The notes below the pieces were generated by a model. It searched no databases and was not told the origin of the DNA. It saw only the letters and a program-made list of their open reading frames with translations. From Flavobacterium sp. 9AF (lineage in GTDB: Bacteria > Bacteroidota > Bacteroidia > Flavobacteriales > Flavobacteriaceae), in NCBI RefSeq assembly GCF_902506265.1, contig NZ_LR733556.1:2464572-2504076 (forward strand): DNA of 39,505 nt, given 5' to 3'. Position numbers and translations under genes: made by a program. This document shows positions 9,223-17,876 of this stretch, piece after piece (position 1 is the stretch's first letter; each line of letters starts with the position of its first letter).

Positions 9223-10596
9223 TTATTCGCTTTCAAATAAGGAAGCGGGTAAATTGGATTTATTTACTAAAGTGGTTTGAAACGTATTGCTCCAAGCAAA
9301 TCGAACTATAATAGGGTCTTTTACTTTATTTGATGTGACGATTACAATATCGTTTTTAATTACTGCTTTTGCTGGATAAAAAATGCCATCTGATCCAGCT
9401 ATCTCAAATGAATTCTCATTTTTATCTTTAAAATGTAATCCTTCAGAATAATTGAAATACACAAATACGTTATTTTTTTTTACCTCAATCTTGTCAAGTA
9501 TAGGACTATTTACTAATTCTGGATTTGTTTTATAAATATTAGCTAAAGCTACATTGGCCAATCGTATTCCAACGGATTTTTTATTTTTGGGATGAATGTC
9601 ATCAATGGTTGAAATATCACTTGTTACAACCATAGCTGTTTCTTTTACCCTAAGGGTTTTTCGTTGTGAATTTCTTAAAATAGCTCCTGAAAAATGATTT
9701 TCCCCCATACTAAAAGGCGCAATTTGTACAAAATAAAATGGGAAATCATATCCCCATAATGTTCTCCAAGAACTGATTAAAAGTGAAAAAATAGTATCAT
9801 ATTGATTAGAACCTACATTACTTTCTCCTTGATACCAAATTGTACCAGCTATTTTATACCCCACTAAAGGATGAATCATAGCATTATAGGTTAGTCCTGG
9901 TTTTACTGGACAATATTCTGAAACGGGTCTTTTATTTGCTTCTTCAAGTATTTTTTTATCCGATTCTATTGCATTTTCTGGTATCCAAACTTCAGCTGGT
10001 GTTCCGCCCCATGCAGAAACAAGTAATCCTATAGGAACATCTTTTAAATCTTCTTGTAATCGTTTTCCAAAAAAATAAGCTACAGCACTACTATATTTCA
10101 TTACTTCGGGAGTACATGTTTTCCAGCTTCCTATTAAATTATTTTGTAAAGTGTGCGCAGCAGCTTTTTCAATAGAGAAAAAACGGATGAAGGGATGATT
10201 GGCATTTTTTACTTCGTCATCTCCATTTTCAATACCCCAATTAGCGGACATTTCCATGTTAGATTGTCCAGAACAAAGCCAAACTTCACCAATTAGAATA
10301 TCAGAAAGAATCACTTCATTGTATCCTTTGATAGTTATTGAATAGGGACCACCTTCCTTAGGTGTTGTAATGCTTGTTTTCCAATCAGCTAGATTACTTC
10401 CTGTAGTTTTATAAATTTTGTTGTTCCAGCTTGTTGTAATTATTATCTCTTCTTTTGGATTGGCCCAACCCCAAATTTTCACTTCACTATTCCTTTGTAA
10501 AACCATTCCATTCGAAAAGAAACTAGGTAAAGATATAGTTGCCATCATCACATGAGAAAACAATAAAAAAGTATATAGAATAATTTTACTTTTCAT
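9223..10596 (-). CDS. SASA-type carbohydrate esterase (sialate O-acetylesterase-like)
   Basis: A 457-residue exported SGNH-type esterase with an N-terminal signal peptide. The nucleophile is Ser112 in CSGQSNME, a second family motif is WYQGESN, and the catalytic Asp333 and His335 lie in DDIHPKN. This family is named for sialate 9-O-acetylesterase, but members in polysaccharide loci often remove acetyl groups from plant glycans. No sialic acid genes are present here, so deacetylation of acetylated mannan or glucomannan is the better guess. Its start overlaps the end of the CE2-like gene by 11 bases, which indicates translational coupling and a joint role. The exact acetyl position attacked cannot be read from the sequence. 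Confidence 0.87.
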   Translation of the reverse strand: MKSKIILYTFLLFSHVMMATISLPSFFSNGMVLQRNSEVKIWGWANPKEEIIITTSWNNKIYKTTGSNLADWKTSITTPKEGGPYSITIKGYNEVILSDILIGEVWLCSGQSNMEMSANWGIENGDDEVKNANHPFIRFFSIEKAAAHTLQNNLIGSWKTCTPEVMKYSSAVAYFFGKRLQEDLKDVPIGLLVSAWGGTPAEVWIPENAIESDKKILEEANKRPVSEYCPVKPGLTYNAMIHPLVGYKIAGTIWYQGESNVGSNQYDTIFSLLISSWRTLWGYDFPFYFVQIAPFSMGENHFSGAILRNSQRKTLRVKETAMVVTSDISTIDDIHPKNKKSVGIRLANVALANIYKTNPELVNSPILDKIEVKKNNVFVYFNYSEGLHFKDKNENSFEIAGSDGIFYPAKAVIKNDIVIVTSNKVKDPIIVRFAWSNTFQTTLVNKSNLPASLFESE

Positions 10597-11680
10597 GAAT
10601 CAATTTTTTAAAAAAAGGTTCTAATTGCGCTGCCATTATTTTATGATCTTCAATATCTGGATGATAACCGCACCCTTTAGGAATCATGGGTTGGTATTCA
10701 AATAATGCTATTTTTTTATGTTTTTTATCGTTTTCAAAAGAAGCAATTATTTTGTTTAAACAATTCACTAAGATTTTATTCTTTTCTCCCGAAACCATAG
10801 GACTAGTTAATAATGCAATTTGAACTTTAGGATGATGCTGGTATATCATTTTTATGAAATTGATATAGTTGTTAATATATTTTTCTTCATTAAATGGCAA
10901 TCTCGCTTTTTTGCCATCTCCTTCCGAAAGATCATTCGTGCCAAGACAAATACTAATTATATCGGGTTTAAAGTTAAAGTCGTAGGGTTTTGGATTTTCT
11001 TTGTTTAGATATAAATTTTCATAAACATCAGGCATTATCGACTCTTCTATGTTTTCGTCATTCCAATTTCTATACATCCCAATTCCTGAAACAGAGCTTA
11101 ACAGAAAATCTACATTTAAACTTCTAGATAAAATAGGTCCATAAGCCCAATAGGCATTATGTTGGTCATACCATTCACCTGTTCCACAAGGTATTTCTTG
11201 GGTGTCATTTCCCATTCCACAAGTAATGGAATTGCCAATAAATTCTATTTTCTTTGGGTTACTTTTTTTAGTCTTTTGGTTGATAATTTTGGCCGTTGTT
11301 CCTAAAAATGAAACTACACCGTTTGCAGCTTCAGTAGCTTTATAGATAGTAAGTTGGTGAGCTTTGCTTTTCTCTGAAATTTCAATAGGATAAGTTTTAG
11401 TTTCTCCTTTTTCGATTTTTATTCTTCCCATATATTTTCCATCTAGTTCTAGAGAAATATAATTATGATGTTCATAACTATCTTCACTCTTTAAATACAA
11501 AGCACATTCATTTCCAGAAAAATTAAAAGTTATGGAAGAAGCTGACCCAATTAGCTTTACATGATCTTTGTTAATTACTTCTAGTCTTCCTTTATAGATA
11601 AATTGTTTTTCTACATTTTTATTGTGGTCTTTAGAAAAGGAAAATAAAAAAGCAAGTATTAATAATGAGGTTATCTTCAT
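10586..11680 (-). CDS. CE2-like acetyl esterase (SGNH hydrolase with N-terminal jelly-roll domain)
   Basis: A 364-residue exported esterase, first gene of the minus-strand operon. After a short signal peptide (residues 1 to about 17) comes a beta-rich N-terminal domain, then the SGNH domain with Ser151 in GNSITCGMG, Asn in GTNDLS and His340 in GYHPDIEDH. The position three residues before His340, where many SGNH enzymes have Asp, is occupied by Cys in GCGYH. A Ser-His dyad without Asp is known in the CE2 family, so this supports rather than weakens the assignment. Likely substrate is acetylated mannan or glucomannan. A start at ATG 11680 follows a candidate promoter by about 20 bases. Confidence 0.85.
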   Translation of the reverse strand: MKITSLLILAFLFSFSKDHNKNVEKQFIYKGRLEVINKDHVKLIGSASSITFNFSGNECALYLKSEDSYEHHNYISLELDGKYMGRIKIEKGETKTYPIEISEKSKAHQLTIYKATEAANGVVSFLGTTAKIINQKTKKSNPKKIEFIGNSITCGMGNDTQEIPCGTGEWYDQHNAYWAYGPILSRSLNVDFLLSSVSGIGMYRNWNDENIEESIMPDVYENLYLNKENPKPYDFNFKPDIISICLGTNDLSEGDGKKARLPFNEEKYINNYINFIKMIYQHHPKVQIALLTSPMVSGEKNKILVNCLNKIIASFENDKKHKKIALFEYQPMIPKGCGYHPDIEDHKIMAAQLEPFFKKLIHEK

Positions 11681-11705
11681 ATGATTTAGCGTATGTATTT
11701 ATAAA

Positions 11706-11713
11706 CAAAACTA
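11706..11713 (-). promoter_or_regulatory. Candidate -7 element for the esterase/GH3 operon
   Basis: On the minus strand this reads TAGTTTTG, a match to the Bacteroidetes TAnnTTTG -7 element, 25 bases before the ATG of the CE2-like gene. No TTG is visible at the usual -33 spacing, so the promoter may be activator-dependent. Confidence 0.45.
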
Positions 11714-12016
11714 TTTTAAATTAAAGTAAATAAATAATACGATTTAATCAAAAAATGATAAAAAAAATAAAAATTGTTAATTTCAGCCTATTATTAAAAG
11801 AAATATATTTTGTTTTAATCATGATGACGTTTCTTTTTTAGAGTTGTATAGTTTTTCCTTCCAAGTGATAATTGCTTTATTATGTTTATAAATTCAATAC
11901 TTAAGTAGAAAAACTAATGTTCTCTTTGCAAAGAGTTTTTTTTATACATTTAATTCACTTAATATAATGAATAGATGCTTTACATTAAGTTTTTTTTAAA
12001 AAAGTACTATTCTAGC
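11714..12016. other. Gene-free AT-rich stretch
   Basis: About 300 bases with no credible gene on either strand. It holds the upstream part of the esterase operon promoter region and one notable item: a perfect palindrome CTCTTTGCAAAGAG (11922-11935) followed by eight T (11936-11943), which on the plus strand resembles a weak intrinsic terminator although no plus-strand gene precedes it. Confidence 0.6.
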
Positions 12017-12049
12017 AAAAAAAAACTCCCAAAATGTGGGAGTTTTTTT
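12017..12049. terminator. Intrinsic terminator after the TPR gene operon
   Basis: The 7-base stem ACTCCCA/TGGGAGT (12025-12031 and 12037-12043) is flanked by A-runs and T-runs on both sides. On the minus strand it starts just after the TPR gene stop codon and closes the long minus-strand operon. It could also work in the other direction. Confidence 0.85.
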
Positions 12050-12050
12050 G

Positions 12051-12968
12051 TTATATTTTCTTGTGTTTCTTTATGAAAAAATAATAAACTAAACCAATAA
12101 GGAAAGAGATAATTAGAATTAACAAGATGGTTTTCGGTATGTTATATTGTATATTGGTTGGGTTAATTCTATCGTTTTTTTTATCTGTTTGCCCTTTTGA
12201 ATAACCTTCTATATAAGCCAGTCTTGTAGAGATTAGTTCGTTTTTTAATCCATATTCTTTAGCCATTTTAAAAATTTCTTCAGCAGATTTAAAATCTTTA
12301 TTTAACATATTTATATTCCCAAGTTCAAATAAAAGAACTGCTATGATTGGATCATTACTTTTGATAAAAGAAATTCTTTCATTCAATTGATAATAAAGTG
12401 CTGATTCCACATTATGTAATTTAGATTTACTTAGAGTTGATATTGGGTAACTATATTTATCAAAATCAATATCTAATAAAAATTTACTATTATAAAAGAC
12501 TTCACCTTTTATTTTAGCTTCCAAAATTTTTGAGTGTAACCATTCAGAACCAAAATGCGATTTTGAATCAAGAGAAATAGACTTATTAATCCAAAATAAA
12601 GCTTTGTCATTTTCACCCAAAAGTTCATAAACTGTACCTAGATTTGAAGCTGTAGAATAACGATTAGGATGTTTTTTTTCTATTTCTAAATATAAATCAC
12701 GCGCCTCAATTAGTTTTCCTTCAATAGTTAATAGATAACCCAAATCAGATAAATATGCTATTTTGCCTGTTTTTTTATATAAGCTATCTAATTGATTTTT
12801 TAATTTAACTACATTTTCAAGATAAAATTGATGTCCATAAGGGATAGAGCTTTCATAATCTTCATATATAATTGCGCCGTTTTCTAGAATTTTTGTTTCA
12901 CCATTTAGACAGGCAAAAGAAAAATAGACATTAATAAAAAGTAGAAAGGTAATTACAATTTTACTCAT
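12051..12968 (-). CDS. TPR-containing envelope protein with C-terminal membrane anchor
   Basis: A 305-residue protein of unknown function. It has an N-terminal signal with a possible lipobox (FSFAC, Cys20), several TPR-like helix pairs (for example ASNLGTVYELLGENDKALFW and LFELGNINMLNKDFKSAEEIF), and one C-terminal transmembrane segment (ILLILIISFLIGLVYYFF) followed by a basic tail. The ATG at 12968 is preferred over the TTG at 12977, because the TTG abuts the TerC stop codon and adds nothing to the signal peptide. It is the last gene of the operon, 9 bases after TerC. TPRs suggest protein-protein contacts; no enzymatic motif is visible. Confidence 0.8.
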   Translation of the reverse strand: MSKIVITFLLFINVYFSFACLNGETKILENGAIIYEDYESSIPYGHQFYLENVVKLKNQLDSLYKKTGKIAYLSDLGYLLTIEGKLIEARDLYLEIEKKHPNRYSTASNLGTVYELLGENDKALFWINKSISLDSKSHFGSEWLHSKILEAKIKGEVFYNSKFLLDIDFDKYSYPISTLSKSKLHNVESALYYQLNERISFIKSNDPIIAVLLFELGNINMLNKDFKSAEEIFKMAKEYGLKNELISTRLAYIEGYSKGQTDKKNDRINPTNIQYNIPKTILLILIISFLIGLVYYFFIKKHKKI

Positions 12969-12977
12969 ATTATTCAA

Positions 12978-13832
12978 TTAATCTAGAAAATCATCGTTTT
13001 TTAATTTTTCATCCACTATAGTATTGTTCTTCAATTGAACAGGATTTCTGTTTTTCTTCATTTTTAAATTCAAGAATTCAACAAATAATGAGAAGAAGAT
13101 TGCAAAATATAAATATCCTTTTGGAATACTGTGTACTTCAATATCATTACCAAATTTAAAGTTGGCTAAATGGGAACCTTCTGCTAAAAGCATTACACCA
13201 ATAAGAATTAAAAACGATAGACCTAATATTTGAATGGTTGGATGTTCATTTACAAATTTACTTACAGGTCCAGCAAATGCAAGCATTACGACAATTGAAA
13301 GAATAATAGCCATAATCATTATTTCTAAAGAACCTGCATAACCAAAACCTGCTGGTGGTTCGGCAGAACTTACTAAACCAATGGCTGTTAAGATACTATC
13401 AAACGAGAAGACGATGTTCAATAAAGCAATCTGTATGATTGCAGCAGCTAATCCATTACTTGCTTTGCCAGTAGTGCTTTCTTCTTCTCCTTCTAGTTTA
13501 TGATGAATTTCAGAAACAGACTTGTATAATAAAAACAAACCACCTCCAAAAATAATCAAACTTTGCCCAGATATGCCTCCTGAGAAAAATCCTAAATCAA
13601 AATCAAAAAAGGATTCTTTTAAACTCATTACCCATGTGATACCAAAAAGTAAAATAATTCTAAAAAGCATGGCTAATAATAAACCTATTCTTCTTGCTTT
13701 AGGTTGTTCTTCAGCTTTTAATTTTCCTGAAACAATAGATAAAAAAACAATGTTATCTATTCCTAAAATAATTTCTAAAAAAGTTAAGGTTAAAAGGGCA
13801 ATCCAAGCATCTGGATTTGTTAATATTTCCAT
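12978..13832 (-). CDS. TerC family integral membrane protein
   Basis: A 284-residue polytopic inner-membrane protein. TerC family hallmarks are the N-terminal LEIILGIDNIVFLSIVSGKL segment with acidic Asp26 inside a helix, and the second acidic helix NIVFSFDSILTAIG. About seven membrane segments can be counted, with a soluble lysine-rich C-terminus. The family is linked to tellurite resistance in some bacteria and to metal (notably manganese) export or metalation of exported proteins in others; the role here is not set by context. It lies 56 bases after the lipoprotein gene and 9 bases before the TPR gene. Confidence 0.9.
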   Translation of the reverse strand: MEILTNPDAWIALLTLTFLEIILGIDNIVFLSIVSGKLKAEEQPKARRIGLLLAMLFRIILLFGITWVMSLKESFFDFDLGFFSGGISGQSLIIFGGGLFLLYKSVSEIHHKLEGEEESTTGKASNGLAAAIIQIALLNIVFSFDSILTAIGLVSSAEPPAGFGYAGSLEIMIMAIILSIVVMLAFAGPVSKFVNEHPTIQILGLSFLILIGVMLLAEGSHLANFKFGNDIEVHSIPKGYLYFAIFFSLFVEFLNLKMKKNRNPVQLKNNTIVDEKLKNDDFLD

Positions 13833-13888
13833 ACAAATAAGTTTAAATTAATTTGAGCTAGTTTTAAAATAAAGTTGTTAAACGTAAA

Positions 13889-14272
13889 TTAGTTCATTTT
13901 TGTTACAATTCCTTGTTGTTTTTTTGTTTGTCCTACTACATTATATTCAAAAGTATATCCTTTTGTGTTTGTAGTGAGTATTTTAATTTGAATGGCTTTT
14001 TTTTCATTCATAGATTTTGGATTGATTTTTTTTAAAATAAATTCGCAATCATTCACCCATCGAACCGAAGAAGTATCTTTTTTACCTCTAAATGTTTCAA
14101 TTTGTATCGAATCGTTACGTTCAAAATAAGAAGTTTCCACTTTGCCATCTATTTCTCGAGTAAATTCAAAATTCCCACTTTTGTAATCTTTACAGTTACG
14201 TTCTTGTTCGTAACAAGAAATTAAAAATAAGGCTAATAAAAATAAGAAAATGTTGTGTTTCTTGATGCGCAT
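13889..14272 (-). CDS. Small lipoprotein of unknown function
   Basis: A 127-residue lipoprotein: the signal peptide ends LISC (Cys20) and is followed by a soluble, charged, probably beta-rich domain. I do not recognise a functional family; related flavobacterial proteins are commonly carried as hypothetical. It sits 23 bases downstream of the DinB-like gene in the minus-strand operon. The lone cysteines after the lipobox (in RNCKD and NDCEF) could form a disulfide in the periplasm, which is inference. Confidence 0.75.
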   Translation of the reverse strand: MRIKKHNIFLFLLALFLISCYEQERNCKDYKSGNFEFTREIDGKVETSYFERNDSIQIETFRGKKDTSSVRWVNDCEFILKKINPKSMNEKKAIQIKILTTNTKGYTFEYNVVGQTKKQQGIVTKMN

Positions 14273-14295
14273 TTTAAATTTGTTTTTTGAAATTG

Positions 14296-14877
14296 CTATT
14301 GTAATTTTTTCAGTTCATCATCCGTAAAATGCTTCCATTCTTTCTCTTTAGAAAACTTGTCTGCATTGTATTCGTTAGATTTATTTTTAGGAATCGATAA
14401 ACTATTCCATTCACTTTGTTTCAGCATTTTAGCATAAAAAACAATTTGACCAATATGATATGGATAATGTGCTAATTGTCTGTTGATGGCATCTAAAGCT
14501 GTTTGTCCTTCATTGCGTATGTAGATTATTTTCGATAAATCTTCGGGTTGTAAATTGTAAATTGCATTAAAAAAACATTGCCAACCTTCCTCCCAAAGTT
14601 GGAGTAAACTATTTTTGTCTTCCTTTTCAAAAATTGCATCAAATTCTTCGTCTCTTTTTCGCCATTCTTTTTCACCATCAGTAGTTAAAAAATCAGTCCA
14701 GCGCGATAACATGTTGCCATGCATGTGTTTGATAATGGTAGCAATAGAGTTGGTGTCATTATTTGGTGTTACAAATAATTGTTGGGTTTCTAATTGATCT
14801 ATTGCTTTTTCGGCAATAGTTTTATAGTAAAGCATTTGTTTTTTAACGCTTTCTAAATAAATATTACTTGTTTCCAT
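14296..14877 (-). CDS. DUF1572 / DinB-like four-helix protein
   Basis: A 193-residue cytoplasmic protein of the DinB-like superfamily, close to DUF1572. Histidines that usually bind a metal in this fold are visible at His51 and His53 (IIKHMHGNM) and at His137 and His141 (LAHYPYHIGQI). Members of this superfamily include thiol-dependent transferases such as bacillithiol S-transferase, but most DUF1572 members are uncharacterised. The start overlaps the preceding gene by 14 bases, so the two are translationally coupled. Confidence 0.85.
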   Translation of the reverse strand: METSNIYLESVKKQMLYYKTIAEKAIDQLETQQLFVTPNNDTNSIATIIKHMHGNMLSRWTDFLTTDGEKEWRKRDEEFDAIFEKEDKNSLLQLWEEGWQCFFNAIYNLQPEDLSKIIYIRNEGQTALDAINRQLAHYPYHIGQIVFYAKMLKQSEWNSLSIPKNKSNEYNADKFSKEKEWKHFTDDELKKLQ

Positions 14878-15091
14878 CGAATAAGCTTTTCATGATGATA
14901 TTAATTCCTTTAAATCCAAGATAAATAGCAATAGCACAAATGATAATTCCTATAGTTAATACATAAGGGTAAAGCGGACTTTCCTCATTTTTAAACGAAC
15001 TATTAATGACAATTGGTCCTATAAATAAAAGGGGTAAAGTACCAGATAAGTATTTAATTCCTTTTGCGAGTAGTTTTTTATTGGTTCCCAT
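14864..15091 (-). CDS. Small two-helix membrane protein (DUF6095-like)
   Basis: A 75-residue protein with two transmembrane helices (about residues 14-30 and 43-62) joined by a short charged loop. It resembles the small flavobacterial DUF6095 family. Function is unknown. It sits 4 bases after the upstream gene and overlaps the DinB-like gene by 14 bases, so it is expressed with the operon. Confidence 0.78.
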   Translation of the reverse strand: MGTNKKLLAKGIKYLSGTLPLLFIGPIVINSSFKNEESPLYPYVLTIGIIICAIAIYLGFKGINIIMKSLFDGNK

Positions 15092-15095
15092 ATTA

Positions 15096-15800
15096 TTATT
15101 CTATTGAAGGTGGAGGTGGAGGTTCGTGAATCCTATAGCCAACACCTAAATAAATACTAGATTTTTCTCTTTTTATACTTTCGATTTCATTTTTTGTGAG
15201 TTCGCAAATGGGTTTGCCAAATTCTTTTTGTGCGATTTCTTCATAATATTTTAAATATCCTTTTTGAATGTCGATAAAAGCTTGTTCTATAGATTCTTTA
15301 TTGGTGGTTAAATCCCAATCTAGAAGGCAATTTTCTACATAGTTATAATCGGTATCTGGTTTTTTTAAAAACTCATGAATATAATTTGCCAATGAATTTT
15401 TTGTAATAGGTCTTTCATTAATTAAAACCTGATTGTCTCGATTGATTAAAACACGAGTAAATAATCGTCCACCACATACTATAGGACAACTCTTACAATG
15501 ATTAAAAAGTGTTACATTCACGGTTTCATTGGTACTCAATTTTAAAAGAAACTCGTGGGTTTTACAACAGGTTTCTTGATTCAGTTTTATTGTTATTTCT
15601 TCTAAGATATCTTTTTGGTACTGGTTATAATCAATAGATATTGTGGGTAACGAATCAGGAATACCTAAAAGATATTTTTCATAGGAACAATATTGAAACG
15701 TTTTATTAGAAAACAAAAAATAACCACTTACTAGAAAAGTTGTAATTAATGAAGCAAAAAGAAACCCTTTGCTGTTATAATATTTTTTTCTTTTTCTCAA
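15096..15800 (-). CDS. Single-pass membrane protein, cysteine-rich, possibly ExbD-like
   Basis: A 234-residue protein with a basic N-terminus and one transmembrane segment (about residues 12-30), then a periplasmic domain. The domain has a cysteine cluster (TCCKTHEF and HCKSCPIVCGG), and a segment VLINRDNQVLINERPITKNSLANYI that vaguely recalls the periplasmic part of ExbD/TolR proteins. The protein ends in a proline run, HEPPPPPSIE. The ExbD resemblance is weak, and no ExbB partner is nearby, so I leave the function open. It is 2 bases after the preceding gene and 4 before the next. Confidence 0.75.
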   Translation of the reverse strand: MRKRKKYYNSKGFLFASLITTFLVSGYFLFSNKTFQYCSYEKYLLGIPDSLPTISIDYNQYQKDILEEITIKLNQETCCKTHEFLLKLSTNETVNVTLFNHCKSCPIVCGGRLFTRVLINRDNQVLINERPITKNSLANYIHEFLKKPDTDYNYVENCLLDWDLTTNKESIEQAFIDIQKGYLKYYEEIAQKEFGKPICELTKNEIESIKREKSSIYLGVGYRIHEPPPPPSIE

Positions 15801-15802
15801 AT

Positions 15803-16267
15803 TTAAAAAGTGATATTTAATCCAATACCATTAGAATTAGTAATCACTTTCATGTCAAACTGATATCCTAAGCTATTAGAATTACTTTTTACACTTTCAT
15901 TATAAAGTTCAATACTTTTGTTTCTCATTTTGGTTCTACCAGATAATATGGGTATAGATACAGCAATTAATCCTGCACCTACATAAGTGAAACCAGAAGG
16001 ATAATCTGCATCAGAAACCAAACCTTTTACGATATCACCTACGATTAAACCGATGCCACCTCCTAAAAGTAATCCTCCTACAGATTCTTTACTTCTAGAT
16101 TTTTTATATAATTGTAGTGCTTCAGGATTTGCAGCTAGTGTTTTTGTTATTTCATGTTTATAAACTAATGCGTCATTCACATAAAATTTGTTGTCTCTTA
16201 TTTCAATTTGTTGAGAAAAAATGAAACCAGTAAAAAGTAAACAAAAAAGAAGAATCGATTTTTTCAT
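15803..16267 (-). CDS. Exported protein with paired glycine-rich hydrophobic segments
   Basis: A 154-residue protein with a clear signal peptide (cleavage near FSQQ). Residues about 62-105 hold two hydrophobic glycine-rich stretches (VGGLLLGGGIGLIVGDIV and GAGLIAVSIPIL), and the C-terminus is beta-like. The shape suggests an envelope-associated protein. I do not recognise the function. It lies 12 bases after murQ and 2 bases before the next gene in the same operon. Confidence 0.75.
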   Translation of the reverse strand: MKKSILLFCLLFTGFIFSQQIEIRDNKFYVNDALVYKHEITKTLAANPEALQLYKKSRSKESVGGLLLGGGIGLIVGDIVKGLVSDADYPSGFTYVGAGLIAVSIPILSGRTKMRNKSIELYNESVKSNSNSLGYQFDMKVITNSNGIGLNITF

Positions 16268-16279
16268 AGGTTTAAATGT

Positions 16280-17092
16280 TTAGGGTTTATAGTTTGTTAC
16301 AGCATTTCTAACACTGCCGTATTCTAATAATAATTTTTTCGCTAAATCGTATTCGATAGTAAGTTCTTCCATAATCATTTTGGTACCACGATCTACTAAT
16401 TTTTCATTACTCAATTGCATATCAACCATTTTATTACCTTTCACTTTTCCTAATTGTATCATCGTAGCTGTCGAAATCATATTTAAGACTAGCTTTTGAG
16501 CGGTTCCTGCTTTCATTCGACTACTTCCTGTAACAAATTCTGGTCCTACGACTACTTCAATAGGAAATTGAGCAGTTAAGGCTAAAGGACTGCCAGCATT
16601 ACAAGTAATACAACCTGTACTAATGCCATTTTCATTACATTTTTCAAGCCCTTTAATTACATAGGGTGTCGTTCCAGAAGCCGCAATACCTATTACAACA
16701 TCGTTGATATTGATTTGCCATGCTTGTAGATCTAACCAAGCTTGTGTTGTGCTGTCTTCTGCATTTTCTACAGCTTTTCGTATTGCAGCATCACCACCAG
16801 CAATAATGCCTATTACTAAATCGAAAGGTACTCCAAAAGTGGGTGGACATTCTGAGGCATCTACTATGCCTAAACGACCAGAAGTACCCGCACCAATGTA
16901 AAAAAGACGGCCTCCAAGCTTCATTTTAGTAACAATTTCGGTAACTAAAGTCTCTATTTGAGGAAGTGCTTTTGCAACAGCTAATGGAACCGTTTGATCT
17001 TCTTTATTGATATTGGCCAACAAATCATGAACCGACATATGTTCTAAATGTTCATATTTAGAGGCTTGTTCAGTGGTTTTGGTGAAATTCAT
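16280..17092 (-). CDS. murQ: N-acetylmuramic acid 6-phosphate etherase
   Basis: A 270-residue SIS-domain enzyme that cleaves the lactyl ether of MurNAc-6-phosphate to GlcNAc-6-phosphate and lactate, in peptidoglycan recycling. The signature GAGTSGRLGIVDASECPPTFG is present, with catalytic Glu81, and so is GSSRMKAGTAQKL. The start is set at ATG 17092 (MNFTKTTEQ), which matches the usual N-terminus; the open frame extends ten codons upstream with no family similarity. It leads the run of small envelope genes downstream and lies 73 bases after the ZIP transporter gene. Confidence 0.95.
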   Translation of the reverse strand: MNFTKTTEQASKYEHLEHMSVHDLLANINKEDQTVPLAVAKALPQIETLVTEIVTKMKLGGRLFYIGAGTSGRLGIVDASECPPTFGVPFDLVIGIIAGGDAAIRKAVENAEDSTTQAWLDLQAWQININDVVIGIAASGTTPYVIKGLEKCNENGISTGCITCNAGSPLALTAQFPIEVVVGPEFVTGSSRMKAGTAQKLVLNMISTATMIQLGKVKGNKMVDMQLSNEKLVDRGTKMIMEELTIEYDLAKKLLLEYGSVRNAVTNYKP

Positions 17093-17165
17093 TTGTGTTA
17101 ATGATAAAAAGCTAAAATACAAAGATTTTTTGGGTATTGTGAATTTTAGTTTTAGAATTTATCTA

Positions 17166-17876
17166 CTACACAAAATAAGCTAAAACAATTCCTAAAACTA
17201 TTACCGTAAGTTTGGCTAAATTAAATTTATGGCCTTCACTTGTTTCAAAAATAATGGTAGAAGAAATATGAAATAAAATACCAATAACTATTCCTGAAAT
17301 TTGAGTATAAAACTGATTTAAAAAGTGTAATTGATTTGATAAAAAAGTTCCTAAGGGTGTCATCGTAGCAAAGACTAGCATAAAAAAGAATATCGCTTTT
17401 TTATTCAATTGCGCATTAATAAAAAATGTGGTTAAGATAATTGCAATAGGGAAGTGGTGAATAGCTATGCCATAAGCTAAATGATTATGGGCACTTATAG
17501 GCATGCCTTCTAATAAAGCGTGTAAGCCTAAACTAAAAAACAATAGCCATGGCATTTGATGTAAGGTTTGATGTCCATGTACATGACCGTGTTCCGCACC
17601 TTTAGAGAAATATTCTAAAACAATTTGGAAAACTATACCTATCATTATAAAGATACCTATAGCACTAGTATGATTATGATGATGGTTTTCTGTATGATGT
17701 ACATCAGATTCGTACACTTCAGGTAATAAGTGCATGACAGTTAGGGATAGTAAGAAAGCACCACTAAATGCTAATAATAGTTTTAAATTTTTCTTGCTTT
17801 TAGGTCGTAAGTATAACGCAATCAGATAACCTAGTAAGACTGAAAGCAAGGGTAAAAAATAGACACTGTAATCCAT
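17166..17876 (-). CDS. ZIP family metal transporter
   Basis: A 236-residue membrane protein with about seven or eight helices. The ZIP metal-binding helices are recognisable as HALLEG (His119, Glu123) and HHFPIA (His140, His141); the usual HxxPEG of the second motif is altered to HHFPIA. Two histidine-rich loops (residues 60-69, HHTENHHHNH, and 96-106) fit zinc or other divalent cation binding. Its ATG overlaps the stop codon of the methyltransferase gene by one base, so the two are coupled. Confidence 0.9.
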   Translation of the reverse strand: MDYSVYFLPLLSVLLGYLIALYLRPKSKKNLKLLLAFSGAFLLSLTVMHLLPEVYESDVHHTENHHHNHTSAIGIFIMIGIVFQIVLEYFSKGAEHGHVHGHQTLHQMPWLLFFSLGLHALLEGMPISAHNHLAYGIAIHHFPIAIILTTFFINAQLNKKAIFFFMLVFATMTPLGTFLSNQLHFLNQFYTQISGIVIGILFHISSTIIFETSEGHKFNLAKLTVIVLGIVLAYFV

